The position numbers and the translations under genes are program-made. The notes below the pieces were generated by a model that was not told the DNA's origin, did not search any database, and saw only the letters and a program-made list of their open reading frames with translations. From Mucilaginibacter boryungensis (lineage in GTDB: Bacteria; Bacteroidota; Bacteroidia; Sphingobacteriales; Sphingobacteriaceae): a stretch of 64,000 nucleotides of DNA. Shown here piece by piece: positions 43,309 to 53,245 of this stretch (its first letter is position 1; each line of letters opens with the position of its first letter). The stretch is taken from positions 806,001 to 870,000 of the forward strand of contig NZ_JADFFM010000001.1 in NCBI RefSeq assembly GCF_015221995.1, written 5' to 3'.

Positions 43309-43407
43309 TTACAGAATAACGTAAGCTATTAAAGCTACGAAACCAATGATCGCAAGTATGATTCCCTGTAATTTTTGCTCAATTGTTAGTTTAGCAATAG
43401 TTTTCAT
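43309..43407 (-). CDS. 32-residue single-span membrane peptide
   Basis: MKTIAKLTIEQKLQGIILAI... then IGFVALIAYVIL: a short charged start and one transmembrane helix. It ends just before the shared terminator, so the terminator could serve it. The ORF starts with ATG and uses ordinary codons. Too short for confident calling; a homologue search in related genomes is needed to support it. A large AT-rich region upstream (43408-43868) could hold its promoter. Confidence 0.5.
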   Translation of the reverse strand: MKTIAKLTIEQKLQGIILAIIGFVALIAYVIL

Positions 43408-43868
43408 TTAATATGATTAAGGTTATCCCAATATACTTACTGTAATAAATGCATTACAATAGGCTTATTCACTTTTAGCAATTTTTTAAAAAAACAATTA
43501 TTTATTTTTCATACTCATTTTTGCACGCGGTCAAAATTATGTACTCTCCAAATTATCATACTATTTTACCTTTTCCACTGACTGCTGTAAGTAGTTTCTG
43601 TCGTTAAAAATTGCTGAAAAGCATACATAAAATGCTTAAAATGGCGCAGATATAACTAAATATTATAACCCGTTTAAACATCAATCATAGATTGATCTAT
43701 GTTGTAAGCGTTGACCTTCAAATGGGTTAAGTATTATATAACCAAAGAAGCGCTATACATCATTAGTTTTAAAACTCTGCCTCTGCTTTCTGTTACTCAC
43801 ATCACATTATAGTCAAAATCAGCAATATTCACAGGCATAAAAATTACAATGCTTACCTTTGCACCCAG
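43408..43868. other. AT-rich intergenic region before mnmA
   Basis: 461 nt, strongly AT-rich, with no ORF I would defend on either strand. It contains a TACCTTTG -7-like box (43854-43861) close to the mnmA ATG and, on the minus strand, TAATTTTG (43532-43539) that may serve the small peptide gene. No RNA gene recognised. Confidence 0.5.
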
Positions 43869-44957
43869 ATGAGCAAACACGGAAGGATATTAGTGGCCAT
43901 GAGCGGCGGGGTTGATAGCTCGGTTGCTGCAGTTATGTTGCATGAGCAAGGGTACGAAGTTATTGGCCTTACTATGAAAACATGGGATTATGCCTCAAGC
44001 GGCGGCAGTTCAAAAGAAACCGGCTGCTGTAGTTTAGATAGCATTAACGATGCCCGTGCCCTGGCTGTTGGTTATGGCATGCCACATTATATATTGGATA
44101 TCCGCGACGAGTTTGGCGATTTTGTGATAGACAACTTTGTAGATGAATACCTGGCCGGGCGCACCCCTAACCCCTGTGTGCTTTGCAACACCCACATTAA
44201 ATGGGAAGCCCTTTTAAAACGTGCCGATAAACTGGATTGTGAATTTATCGCGACCGGGCACTATGCCAATATCCGTTTACAGGACAACGGTCGTTATGTA
44301 ATATCAAAAGGCAGGGACGAAAACAAGGATCAATCTTACGTATTGTGGGGAGTATCACAACAAAACCTGGCACGTACTAAATTCCCATTAGGTAGTTTCA
44401 GTAAGCCCGAAATAAGGCAAATGGCTTTGGATATGGGACAGCATGAACTGGCCGCTAAAAGCGAGAGCTACGAGATATGCTTTGTGCCCGACAATGATTA
44501 CCGGGCTTTCCTGCGCCATAAAGTGCAGGATCTGGATACACGGGTAGGCAATGGTAATTTCACTTTAACAGATGGCACGGTGGTAGGCCAGCACCAGGGA
44601 TATCCTTTTTATACCATCGGTCAGCGTAAAGGATTAGGGATTGCTTTGGGCAAACCTATGTTTGTTACCAAAATTGACCCGGATACCAATACCGTAGTTT
44701 TGGGCACACAGGAGGAGCTTGAAAAACGCGAGGCCTGGGTTCGCAACCTTAACCTGGTAAAATACGATAACGTTAACCTGCCCCTGCAGGCAGTTACTAA
44801 AATACGGTATAAAGATGCGGGTGCCGAAAGCACCATAGTGCAAATGGGCGATTATATGAAGGTGGAGTTTGACCATGCCGTAGCCGGTATAGCGCCGGGA
44901 CAATCGGCAGTATTTTACGAAGGTCAGGATTTACTGGGTGGCGGGTTTTTGATGTAG
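43869..44957 (+). CDS. mnmA: tRNA-specific 2-thiouridylase MnmA
   Basis: 362 residues. PP-loop SGGVDSS at 12-18, TKxLDIRDEF region, catalytic Cys103 in TPNPCVLCN, second Cys in SYEICFVPD, and the IGQRKGLGI motif. Makes 2-thiouridine at position 34 of tRNAs for Lys, Glu and Gln, using ATP and a persulfide. Start at 43869 gives the canonical N terminus (GRILVAMSGG). Length normal. Confidence 0.95.
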   Translation: MSKHGRILVAMSGGVDSSVAAVMLHEQGYEVIGLTMKTWDYASSGGSSKETGCCSLDSINDARALAVGYGMPHYILDIRDEFGDFVIDNFVDEYLAGRTPNPCVLCNTHIKWEALLKRADKLDCEFIATGHYANIRLQDNGRYVISKGRDENKDQSYVLWGVSQQNLARTKFPLGSFSKPEIRQMALDMGQHELAAKSESYEICFVPDNDYRAFLRHKVQDLDTRVGNGNFTLTDGTVVGQHQGYPFYTIGQRKGLGIALGKPMFVTKIDPDTNTVVLGTQEELEKREAWVRNLNLVKYDNVNLPLQAVTKIRYKDAGAESTIVQMGDYMKVEFDHAVAGIAPGQSAVFYEGQDLLGGGFLM

Positions 44958-45336
44958 GCCTTTCGGGGAGTGATTAGAGATCGGTTAATTGGAGATTAGT
45001 TTTCTTCTATATTCATATGGAGCACGGCGAAATAGGGAGTTGCCCGTAGGACTTATTCGGAGGAGCGGATAGCAGGAACAAACCTTAATTGCAGCACCGG
45101 TGTTGCTTTTCCAAATATTTCTTAAAACATTTGAAGGGTAGAGATCTGTATTTATACCCTAAGATATAGGCAAATAATGGACGCGCAATATGCGCCTGCA
45201 GGTTAACAGGACCAAAAAATCGCCACACAAAACGTATTTTAAACCGTTCACTCTTAGAACAGATTACGCACTGCTATGAAACTTTATATTTGCTAATCCA
45301 CTTCTTTCTATTTTATTTGCAGAAAAAAATTATTTG
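44958..45336. other. intergenic region with topA promoter
   Basis: 379 nt without a supported gene. A TATATTTG -7 box (45285-45292) lies 45 nt before topA. The stretch around 45035-45120 (GGAGCGGATAGCAGG and nearby) is GC-richer than its surroundings and looks like a repeat remnant; its identity is not clear. Confidence 0.5.
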
Positions 45337-47739
45337 ATGGCGAAAAATTTACTTATTGTTGAATCACCGGCTAAGGCTAAAACTATCGAGGGGTATCTTG
45401 GTAAAGACTTTACCGTGAAATCCAGTTACGGCCACATCCGCGATCTCATTAAAAGTGATGACGCCATTAACATCGGTAAAAATTTTGAACAGAAGTACGA
45501 GGTGCCTGCCGATAAAAAGCAGGTGGTAAGCGAACTGAAGAAGTTAGCTAAGGAAGCCGATACGGTTTGGCTGGCATCGGACGAGGACCGGGAGGGTGAA
45601 GCGATCTCCTGGCACTTATTTGAAACCCTTGACCTTAAAGATGCTAACACCAAACGCATTGTATTTCATGAGATAACTAAGCCGGCAATTATGCGGGCTA
45701 TAGAAAACCCGCGTAAGATAGATTATAACCTGGTGAATGCCCAGCAAGCCCGCCGGGTGCTGGATAGGCTAGTAGGTTTTGAACTTTCGCCCGTACTTTG
45801 GAAAAAGGTTAAACCATCCCTTTCGGCAGGCCGGGTACAATCAGTTGCGGTACGCCTCATCGTCGACCGTGAACGCGAGATAAATAAATTTACCGCGGAA
45901 GCGGCCTTTCGCATTGCCGCTACATTTGGCAAAGGCCGCGAGGCATTTAAGGCCGAACTGGCCGAACGCTACAGTAAACAGGAAGACGCAGAGAAGTTTT
46001 TAAACGATTGTGCTGATGCTACGTTTAAAGTTAACTCTTTAGAAACTAAGCCTGCACGCCGTTCGCCTGCAGCGCCGTTCACCACTTCAACCTTACAACA
46101 GGAAGCCAGCCGTAAGCTGGGCTTTTCAGTATCGCGCACCATGCAGGTAGCGCAAAAATTGTATGAAAGCGGTAAGATTACTTACATGCGTACCGATTCG
46201 GTAAACTTATCCGACACGGCAATTAATGCCGCGCAGGCAGAAATTGTATCGGCCTGGGGCGATAAGTACCATACCATGCGCAAGTATAAAACCAAATCGG
46301 CCAGCGCGCAGGAAGCTCACGAAGCTATACGACCCACCTATTTCAATGCACATACAATTGATGGCGATAATTCGGAAAAACGCCTGTACGAACTGATCTG
46401 GAAACGTGCCATCGCATCGCAAATGAGTGAGGCGCAGTTTGAGAAGACCACCGCGAAAATTGGTATCTCAACCCGTAAAGAAGAATTGGTAGCCAATGGT
46501 GAAGTAATGAAGTTTGATGGTTTTCTTAAAGTTTACCTGGAATCGAACGACGAAGAAGAAGATACCACACAGGATGGCGATAATGCTATTTTACCACCAT
46601 TAAGTGTTAACCAGATACTGGCTTTGCAGGAAATGACAGCTACCGAGCGTTACTCGCGCCCGCCATCACGCTATACAGAAGCAAGTTTAGTAAAGAAACT
46701 GGAAGAACTGGGCATTGGCCGTCCATCAACCTATGCCCCTACTATATCTACCATACAAAACCGTGGTTATGTAGTAAAAGAAGAACGCGAAGGTCGTAGC
46801 CGTAATTTCCGCGTGCTTACTTTAAAGGGTGGTAATATCACTAAAGAACAGCGTACCGAAAACACCGGTGCCGAACGTAATAAGCTTTTCCCTACAGATA
46901 TTGGCGCCGTAGTGAACGATTTCCTGGTGCAATATTTTAAAGGGATTGTTGATTTCCATTTTACTGCCACTGTTGAAAAGCAATTTGACGAGATAGCCCA
47001 GGGACTGCAGGAATGGACGGACATGATCCGCACCTTTTACCAGCCCTTTCATAACGAGGTAGAAAATACCCTGAAAGTTGCCGACAAAGCAACCGGCGAA
47101 CGGGAATTAGGTGTGCACCCCGAAACCGGTAAAAAGGTATCGGTGCGCATTGGGCGCTACGGGCCGTTTGTTCAGGTAGGTGATAACGCTACCGACGAAA
47201 GCGAAGAGAAGCCGTTATACGCCAGTTTAAGGGCAGGCCAAATGATTGAGACCATAACCCTGCTCGAAGCCTTAGAGTTGTTTAAACTGCCTAAAAAGGT
47301 AGGTGTATTTGAAGATAAGGACATGACGGTAGCTATTGGCAAATTTGGCCCGTACATTCGTCATAATAGCGCCTTTGTTTCGTTGCCAAAAGAAATTGAT
47401 CCGCTGGACGTCACTGAAGAGCAGGCCGTTGAATTGATTTTAGCTAAACGTAAAAAGGATGCCGAGCGTTTGATCAAGTCGTTTGATGAAGACCCGGCTG
47501 TAAAAGTGCTTAATGGGCGCTGGGGGCCATATATTGAATTTGGTAAGCTGAATGTTAAAATACCAAAGGATAAAGACCCGCAAACCCTAACCTACGCCGA
47601 ATGCAAGGCCCTGGCCGACGCCACACCGCAGGATGCAAAAAAAGGCCGGTTTGGCAAAGCTGCAGCAAAAGCACCGGCAGCGAAAGCTGCAACTAAAAAA
47701 GCGCCAGCCAAGAAGAAGGCCGCGTCGAAAAAGAAGTAA
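45337..47739 (+). CDS. topA: DNA topoisomerase I (type IA)
   Basis: 800 residues from the ATG at 45337. Toprim domain with LIVESPAKAKTIEGYLG and DEDREGEAISWHL, catalytic Tyr283 in ITYMRTDSVNL, and a C-terminal series of glycine-rich repeats (GRYGPFVQVGDN, GKFGPYIRHNSAF, GRWGPYIEFGKL) instead of zinc fingers, then a Lys/Ala-rich tail. Relaxes negatively supercoiled DNA. The tail (KKAPAKKKAASKKK) is typical of Bacteroidetes TopA. Confidence 0.95.
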   Translation: MAKNLLIVESPAKAKTIEGYLGKDFTVKSSYGHIRDLIKSDDAINIGKNFEQKYEVPADKKQVVSELKKLAKEADTVWLASDEDREGEAISWHLFETLDLKDANTKRIVFHEITKPAIMRAIENPRKIDYNLVNAQQARRVLDRLVGFELSPVLWKKVKPSLSAGRVQSVAVRLIVDREREINKFTAEAAFRIAATFGKGREAFKAELAERYSKQEDAEKFLNDCADATFKVNSLETKPARRSPAAPFTTSTLQQEASRKLGFSVSRTMQVAQKLYESGKITYMRTDSVNLSDTAINAAQAEIVSAWGDKYHTMRKYKTKSASAQEAHEAIRPTYFNAHTIDGDNSEKRLYELIWKRAIASQMSEAQFEKTTAKIGISTRKEELVANGEVMKFDGFLKVYLESNDEEEDTTQDGDNAILPPLSVNQILALQEMTATERYSRPPSRYTEASLVKKLEELGIGRPSTYAPTISTIQNRGYVVKEEREGRSRNFRVLTLKGGNITKEQRTENTGAERNKLFPTDIGAVVNDFLVQYFKGIVDFHFTATVEKQFDEIAQGLQEWTDMIRTFYQPFHNEVENTLKVADKATGERELGVHPETGKKVSVRIGRYGPFVQVGDNATDESEEKPLYASLRAGQMIETITLLEALELFKLPKKVGVFEDKDMTVAIGKFGPYIRHNSAFVSLPKEIDPLDVTEEQAVELILAKRKKDAERLIKSFDEDPAVKVLNGRWGPYIEFGKLNVKIPKDKDPQTLTYAECKALADATPQDAKKGRFGKAAAKAPAAKAATKKAPAKKKAASKKK

Positions 47740-47748
47740 CTAACAGCG

Positions 47749-47829
47749 TGTCATTTCGAATGCAGTGAGAAATCTTATAAAAGCGATAAGTCGCAACGTA
47801 TAAGATTTCTCCCGCTGGTCGAAATGACA
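47749..47829. repeat. palindromic intergenic repeat after topA
   Basis: TGTCATTTCGA (47749-47759) and TCGAAATGACA (47819-47829) form the outer arms, and inner AGAAATCTTATA / TATAAGATTTCT arms continue the structure. This is the well-known GTCATTTCGA-type palindromic repeat of many Bacteroidota intergenic regions; it may act as a terminator or mRNA stabiliser. Confidence 0.75.
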
Positions 47830-47844
47830 TCGTTTCTTTATAAA

Positions 47845-48252
47845 ATGAAAAAGGACTTACCAGAAAATATAGTAGAGAACATAGCCGTTGCAGTGGCATT
47901 GGAGGGTGAGAATATAGAGGCGAAAACCTGGTATGTATATCTCATCAATCTGAAAAACGAGCCTATAGAAAATGTACTGATCACCAGTAAGGGTTATGGC
48001 GAAAAGGATGGCGAACAGGTAAAAACATCAACTCTGCGCCATATGTTTCCGGTGATAGAAGGTGAAACTTTTAAGCTGATTGAACCGATAGATGAGCAAA
48101 CCTTCGGGCTTAATAATGAATACTGGGTTAGCTATTACATTGGCCGCGAAATATTCGACAAGAAATTCATCTTCCTGCCCGAAAGCATTATCGAATCAAA
48201 CTTTATAAAACTGCCGATAGTGAACAAGCCGGGGGTGATGATAGGGAAATGA
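47845..48252 (+). CDS. conserved Bacteroidetes protein of unknown function
   Basis: 135 residues from the ATG at 47845 (MKKDLPENIVENIAVAV). Segments WYVYLINLKNEPIENVLITS, SKGYGEKDGEQVKTSTLRHM and LIEPIDEQTFGLNNEYWVSY are characteristic of a widespread Bacteroidetes family that is sometimes labelled phenylalanyl-tRNA synthetase alpha by mistake; it is far too short for that and lacks class II motifs. Soluble, beta-rich. The upstream repeat sits between it and topA. Confidence 0.75.
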   Translation: MKKDLPENIVENIAVAVALEGENIEAKTWYVYLINLKNEPIENVLITSKGYGEKDGEQVKTSTLRHMFPVIEGETFKLIEPIDEQTFGLNNEYWVSYYIGREIFDKKFIFLPESIIESNFIKLPIVNKPGVMIGK

Positions 48253-48282
48253 GGTTAAAGACCAAAGCTAAAGGACTTTAAC

Positions 48283-48309
48283 GTCATGACGAACTTGTTT
48301 CGGCATGAC
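48283..48309. repeat. short palindromic repeat
   Basis: GTCATGACGAA (48283-48293) and TTCGGCATGAC (48299-48309) pair 10 of 11, with CTTGT between. It is of the 'GAACTTGTTTC' type frequently seen in this phylum. It lies between two convergent genes. Confidence 0.6.
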
Positions 48310-48344
48310 ACGTGTAAAAATACTTTACGTCTTGTCTTTCTCTT

Positions 48345-50057
48345 TTAAGCGTGACCTCCCGGTATTGCCGCGATCAATCGTTTGGTATAGTCTTGCTTTG
48401 GATGATTATACACTTCATCCGCCTCGCCTATTTCTTCAATTTGCCCTTTGTTCATGATCATAATACGGTCGGAGATATGTTTAATCACTGACAGATCGTG
48501 CGAGATAAAGATATAGGTAAGCTTCAATTCCTCCTGCAATTCGCGCAGCAAGTTCAATACCTGCGCCTGTACCGAAACATCCAATGCGGAAACAGATTCA
48601 TCGCAAATAATAAAACGAGGCTGCAGGGCCAATGCCCGTGCTATTACAATGCGTTGCCGCTGTCCACCCGAAAACTCGTGCGGGTAACGGTTAAAATGAC
48701 TTGGGTTAAGGTTTACACGTTCTAATAACTCCAGCACCTTTTGTTTGCGCTCGGAATTATTGCTGTATAGCTGGTGCACCTGGAGGGGTTCCATCAGCGA
48801 ATCGCCTACTGTTAAACGAGGGTTCAATGATGAATATGGATCCTGGAAAATGATCTGGACATCGCGCCGCATACGGCGCATATCGCTGGTGTTTAGTTTA
48901 AGCAGATCGGTTTGATCAAAGCTCACCTGGCCCGATGTAGGCTCTATTAACCTTAAAATACTGCGCCCTAAAGTGGTTTTGCCGCAACCAGATTCCCCTG
49001 CCAGGCCTAAAGTCTCGCCGGGGAAAACATCAAAACTTACCCCATTTACAGCTTTCACCACTTGTTTATTCAGGTTGAACAGCCCGCCGCCTACAGGAAA
49101 CCAGGTATTCATATCCTTCACACTAAGTAGCGGTGGCTGACTATATAGTTGCTTTTTCCTTGCGGTTATTTCAGTTGCGGTGTAGGTATACTGCTCTCTT
49201 ATTTTATCAATAGTTACACTGGTAACCGTATCGCCTTCCTTTAAAAAATCAGCAACCACCGGTAATTTCTTTAGATGTTGCGATGGCGAGGGTCGGCAAG
49301 CCAATAAGCCTTTGGTATATGGATGCTTAGGATGTGCGAATATCTGTTTTACCGTAGCCTGCTCTACAATCTCGCCCTTATACATTACCGCCACATGGTC
49401 GGCTATCTCGCTGATCACGCCCAGATCATGCGAGATAAATATCAGGCTCATATTGCGTTCGGCCTTTAGCTTCAGTAACAGTTCAATTATCGTTTTCTGA
49501 ACGGTGACATCCAACGCGGTGGTGGGTTCATCGGCAATCAACAGTTCAGGGTTGCAGGATAGTGCCATGGCTATCATCACCCGCTGCTTTTGCCCGCCCG
49601 ATATCTGGTGGGGGTAACTATCAAATATAGCTTCGGGCCGCGGCAATTGCACTTCGTTAAACAAGGCAATGGCGGCGGTTTTAGCAGCTTGCTTATTTAG
49701 GCCTAAATGCAATTGTATAGCCTCGGTAACCTGCTTACCGCAAGTAATAACCGGGTTAAGTGAGGTCATGGGCTCCTGGAAGATCATAGCTATACGGTTG
49801 CCGCGCAATTTTTGCATTTCCTTTTCAGGAAGACTCAGCAAGTCGACATCATCCAGCCAAATATTGCCGCTGATAATCGTACTTTTTTCATCGTGCAAAC
49901 GCATCAGGGTAAGTGAAGTAACCGATTTACCCGAGCCTGATTCACCTACTATCCCCAGCGTTTCCCCTTTCTTCAATTGAAAAGAAATGCCCTTCACAGC
50001 TTCAAACAAACCATCGCGGGTTTTAAAAGAGACCTTCAAATTCTCGGTTTTCAGCAT
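48345..50057 (-). CDS. dual-domain dipeptide/oligopeptide ABC transporter ATPase (DppD-DppF fusion type)
   Basis: 570 residues with two complete ABC modules. Module 1: [37 protein letters not shown]. Module 2 (from about residue 315): [39 protein letters not shown], where the Walker B Glu is present in ICDES. Each module ends with the oligopeptide-binding C-terminal extension ([18 protein letters not shown], [17 protein letters not shown]). YejF/GsiA-type fusions power uptake of peptides; the permeases are not adjacent. Confidence 0.92.
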   Translation of the reverse strand: MLKTENLKVSFKTRDGLFEAVKGISFQLKKGETLGIVGESGSGKSVTSLTLMRLHDEKSTIISGNIWLDDVDLLSLPEKEMQKLRGNRIAMIFQEPMTSLNPVITCGKQVTEAIQLHLGLNKQAAKTAAIALFNEVQLPRPEAIFDSYPHQISGGQKQRVMIAMALSCNPELLIADEPTTALDVTVQKTIIELLLKLKAERNMSLIFISHDLGVISEIADHVAVMYKGEIVEQATVKQIFAHPKHPYTKGLLACRPSPSQHLKKLPVVADFLKEGDTVTSVTIDKIREQYTYTATEITARKKQLYSQPPLLSVKDMNTWFPVGGGLFNLNKQVVKAVNGVSFDVFPGETLGLAGESGCGKTTLGRSILRLIEPTSGQVSFDQTDLLKLNTSDMRRMRRDVQIIFQDPYSSLNPRLTVGDSLMEPLQVHQLYSNNSERKQKVLELLERVNLNPSHFNRYPHEFSGGQRQRIVIARALALQPRFIICDESVSALDVSVQAQVLNLLRELQEELKLTYIFISHDLSVIKHISDRIMIMNKGQIEEIGEADEVYNHPKQDYTKRLIAAIPGGHA

Positions 50058-50061
50058 GGGG

Positions 50062-50769
50062 TTAAACTATGGTAATATTGTCATCTGCTATCAGGTCCTG
50101 CCCGCGGAAACGCCTTAATAGTTGCGCGGTGGCTATCACGTCTTTCTGGCAATAAGTACAGATACGTTCCAACTGGTTATCATTCCAGTAAACATTGCCT
50201 ACCTGGCTGCCATCAATATCATCTTTTGGTGTGGGGATATCAAAAATAGCAGTTAATAAACTCAGCGAGGTATAGCTTTTATAGTCGCCAAACTTCCAAA
50301 GCTCCATGGTATCTATATGGTTTACTTCCCAGGGCTTTTTTCCGGCTATCTGCAATTGCGCGGGCAGTTTAATACCATGTATCAGCATGCGGCGGCAGAT
50401 GTATGGAAAATCAAACTCTTTACCGTTGTGTGCGCAAAGCACCAGGTTAGCCGGGCGGTCTTTCAGCATTAATGCAAATTTCACCAGCAACTCGCGCTCA
50501 TCGTGCCCAGCAAACGATTTTACCCGGAAGCCTGTGGGTGTCTCTTTAGTAAAAAAACCTACTGAAATACAAACAATTTTACCAAACTCGGCCCAAATGC
50601 CGGCCTTTTCATAAAAGCTTTGTGCGGTATCTTCATCCCGGCGCTGATATTTGGTTTTTGCATCCCAAAGTTTCTGCATATGCTCGGGCAACTCATCGTG
50701 CGTGGGGTATTGCGGCACGGTTTCAATGTCCAGCACCATCATGTTCAGCAAGTCCAGTTGTTCAAGCAT
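50062..50769 (-). CDS. PolB-like 3'-5' exonuclease
   Basis: 235 residues. DEDDy-type exonuclease: MVLDIETVPQYP (motif I, D/E), LVLCAHNGKEFDFPYICRRM (motif II with Asp) and RICTYCQKDVIATAQLLRR (motif III with a C-terminal Asp). Annotated in related genomes as 'predicted PolB exonuclease-like 3'-5' exonuclease'. It overlaps no gene; 4 nt before the ABC gene. Probably in DNA maintenance. Confidence 0.85.
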   Translation of the reverse strand: MLEQLDLLNMMVLDIETVPQYPTHDELPEHMQKLWDAKTKYQRRDEDTAQSFYEKAGIWAEFGKIVCISVGFFTKETPTGFRVKSFAGHDERELLVKFALMLKDRPANLVLCAHNGKEFDFPYICRRMLIHGIKLPAQLQIAGKKPWEVNHIDTMELWKFGDYKSYTSLSLLTAIFDIPTPKDDIDGSQVGNVYWNDNQLERICTYCQKDVIATAQLLRRFRGQDLIADDNITIV

Positions 50770-50978
50770 TGTCGGCGTTTAATTTTTGGCAAAATAGCAA
50801 AAGTTAAATATAGTCCATAGCCCATGGTACATAGACTATGGAAGAATGACATAACAATGGAGTATTAAACTATCTCTATTAACTTCTTCCGTATTCGAAT
50901 CATTCATGTCAATCTGTTATCTGCACATCCACACATCCTGCCAAAAACCGTATCTTCGTATAATTACAAATAATACCT

Positions 50979-53114
50979 ATGTCCAAAAAGAAACATAATT
51001 CTTCCATAAAACAGGTACTTACCAAAATGGTAATGGACGTTTTTGAGAAGAATGGAAATAAACCACTGAACTATAAACAAATAGCCGGCGCCTTAAACGT
51101 GCATGATGATGACGCCCGCCGGGTAATACTTGATATACTGAAAGACGAAGCCTTTGCGGGTAACCTGAAAGAAGTATCGCCGGGTAAATTCCAGCTACTG
51201 GAACTAAAAACCTTTATTGAGGGTAAAGTTGACCTGACTAACGATGGATCGGCCTTTATTGTTACCGATGACCCCGATGAGAACGATATTTTTGTTGCCC
51301 CGCGCAAACTAAGGAATGCATTAAACGGTGACTGGGTAAAAGTTTACGTTTATGCCAAAAGCAAGGGCAAACGTAAAGAAGGCGAGGTTATAGAAATTAT
51401 TAAGCGCTTTAAAACTGAGTTTACCGGCATTGTTAAACTATCTGAAAGGTTTGCATTTTTTGTACCCGACGATAGAAAAATGATGCACGATATTTTTATC
51501 CCGCTTAGCGATTTGAACGGGGCAAAAAACGGCATCAAGGCAGTTGCTGAAATTACCGAATGGCCAACCGAAGCTAAAAACCCCATCGGTCGTATTAAGC
51601 AAGTGCTGGGCGCGCAGGGCGAAAATGATACGGAGATGAACGCCATCCTTGCCGAGTATGGCTTCCCTACACAATTCCCAAAAGAAGTGGAAGAGGAATC
51701 CGAGGCTATACCGGATATCATCAGTGAAGCGGAAATTGCTAAACGCCGTGATTTTCGTAAAACTTTAACCATTACTATTGACCCATTTGATGCCAAGGAC
51801 TTCGACGATGCGATATCCTTTAAAAAGCTGGATAACGGCAATTATGAAGTTGGTGTACACATTGCCGATGTAGCGCATTACATTGTCCCTGATTCCGCTT
51901 TGGATAAAGAAGCGTTTGACAGGGCCACCTCGGTTTACCTGGTTGACCGGGTAATACCAATGCTGCCCGAAAGATTATCCAACGGCTTATGCTCGTTACG
52001 ACCCAAAGAAGATAAGCTTTGTTTTGCCGCTGTATTTGAATTGGACGAACAAGCACATGTGCTAAAAGAATGGTACGGTAAAACAGTCATCCACTCCGAC
52101 CGCCGCTTTACCTATGAGGAAGTACAGGAAATAATTGAGGCACAGGAAGGTGAGTACAGCGAGGAAATTTTAACGCTAAACGCTTTAGCCTATAAACTAC
52201 GCGATGCTAAATTTAAAAACGGGGCCATCAGCTTTGAAACTACCGAGGTTAAATTTAAGTTGGACGAAAAGGGCAAACCTATTGGCGTATATGTAAAAGA
52301 GCGTAAAGACGCCCATAAACTAATTGAGGATTTTATGTTGCTGGCTAACCGTAAAGTAGCCGAATATGTGAGCAAGCTGGGCAAAGGCAAACACAAGTAT
52401 ACCTTTGTGTACCGCGCGCACGATTCGCCAAACCCTGAAACACTGGGCAACTTTGCACAGTTCGCGGCCAGGTTTGGGTACAGGATAAATACGAAATCGG
52501 ACAGGGAAATTGCCCGTTCGCTCAATTTTTTAATGAGCGATGTGGAAGGCAAAAAAGAACAAAATGTATTAACCCACTTGGCTATCCGTAGTATGGCCAA
52601 GGCTATTTATACCACTAAAAGCAGTAGTCACTACGGGTTGGCGTTCGATCATTATACGCACTTCACCTCGCCTATCCGCCGTTATCCGGATGTAATGGTG
52701 CACCGGTTGCTATTCCATTATTTAAACGGCGGCCAAAGCGCTAATGCCGAGCATTATGAAAAACTATGTGTACACAGTTCGGCCATGGAGAAAAAGGCCG
52801 CTGACGCAGAGCGTGCATCTATTAAATATAAACAGGCCGAATACCTGAAAGATAATGTGGGCAGCGTTTATGCAGGCATTATTTCGGGTGTTACCGAATG
52901 GGGTATGTATGTAGAGATCATAGAAAATAAATGCGAGGGCATGATACGCTTGCGCGATATTAGCGACGATTTTTATACCTTAGACGAGAAAAACTACGCC
53001 ATTATTGGTCAGCGTAAAAAGAAGGTTTACCAGTTGGGCGACGAAGTACGCATCAGGGTTAAAAATGTAGACCTGACCAAAAAACAGATAGATTTTTCTT
53101 TAGTGCAGGATTAA
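50979..53114 (+). CDS. rnr: ribonuclease R
   Basis: 711 residues. N-terminal winged-helix-like region (KPLNYKQIAGALNV), OB cold-shock domains, RNB catalytic domain with IDPFDAKDFDDAI (catalytic aspartates around residues 271-277) and the HFTSPIRRYPDVMVHRLLF motif, then a C-terminal S1 domain (SVYAGIISGVTEWGMYVEII). It degrades structured RNA 3' to 5'. A TATCTTCG box upstream (near 50949) may be a -7 element. Confidence 0.95.
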   Translation: MSKKKHNSSIKQVLTKMVMDVFEKNGNKPLNYKQIAGALNVHDDDARRVILDILKDEAFAGNLKEVSPGKFQLLELKTFIEGKVDLTNDGSAFIVTDDPDENDIFVAPRKLRNALNGDWVKVYVYAKSKGKRKEGEVIEIIKRFKTEFTGIVKLSERFAFFVPDDRKMMHDIFIPLSDLNGAKNGIKAVAEITEWPTEAKNPIGRIKQVLGAQGENDTEMNAILAEYGFPTQFPKEVEEESEAIPDIISEAEIAKRRDFRKTLTITIDPFDAKDFDDAISFKKLDNGNYEVGVHIADVAHYIVPDSALDKEAFDRATSVYLVDRVIPMLPERLSNGLCSLRPKEDKLCFAAVFELDEQAHVLKEWYGKTVIHSDRRFTYEEVQEIIEAQEGEYSEEILTLNALAYKLRDAKFKNGAISFETTEVKFKLDEKGKPIGVYVKERKDAHKLIEDFMLLANRKVAEYVSKLGKGKHKYTFVYRAHDSPNPETLGNFAQFAARFGYRINTKSDREIARSLNFLMSDVEGKKEQNVLTHLAIRSMAKAIYTTKSSSHYGLAFDHYTHFTSPIRRYPDVMVHRLLFHYLNGGQSANAEHYEKLCVHSSAMEKKAADAERASIKYKQAEYLKDNVGSVYAGIISGVTEWGMYVEIIENKCEGMIRLRDISDDFYTLDEKNYAIIGQRKKKVYQLGDEVRIRVKNVDLTKKQIDFSLVQD

Positions 53115-53129
53115 AAAAATGAAGATGTG

Positions 53130-53224
53130 ATTGCGAGCCATAGCGTGTCAATCTCGTAGCATGCAAATCAAACTACGAGATTGACACGTCGCCTATCCGC
53201 TCAACCCTGGCCGCTTCTCGCAAT
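53130..53224. repeat. long palindromic repeat, copy 1
   Basis: Outer ATTGCGAG (53130-53137) / CTCGCAAT (53217-53224); inner GTGTCAATCTCGTAG / CTACGAGATTGACAC arms of 15 bp. The same element recurs at 54251-54328 with compensatory changes, so the stem is conserved. A type of REP element widespread in Bacteroidota. Confidence 0.75.
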
Positions 53225-53245
53225 GACAAACTTTTGCTATACTTA

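Noticed and set aside
47845..48252. Phenylalanyl-tRNA synthetase alpha
   Set aside because: Only 135 residues and no class II synthetase motifs; a conserved Bacteroidetes unknown.
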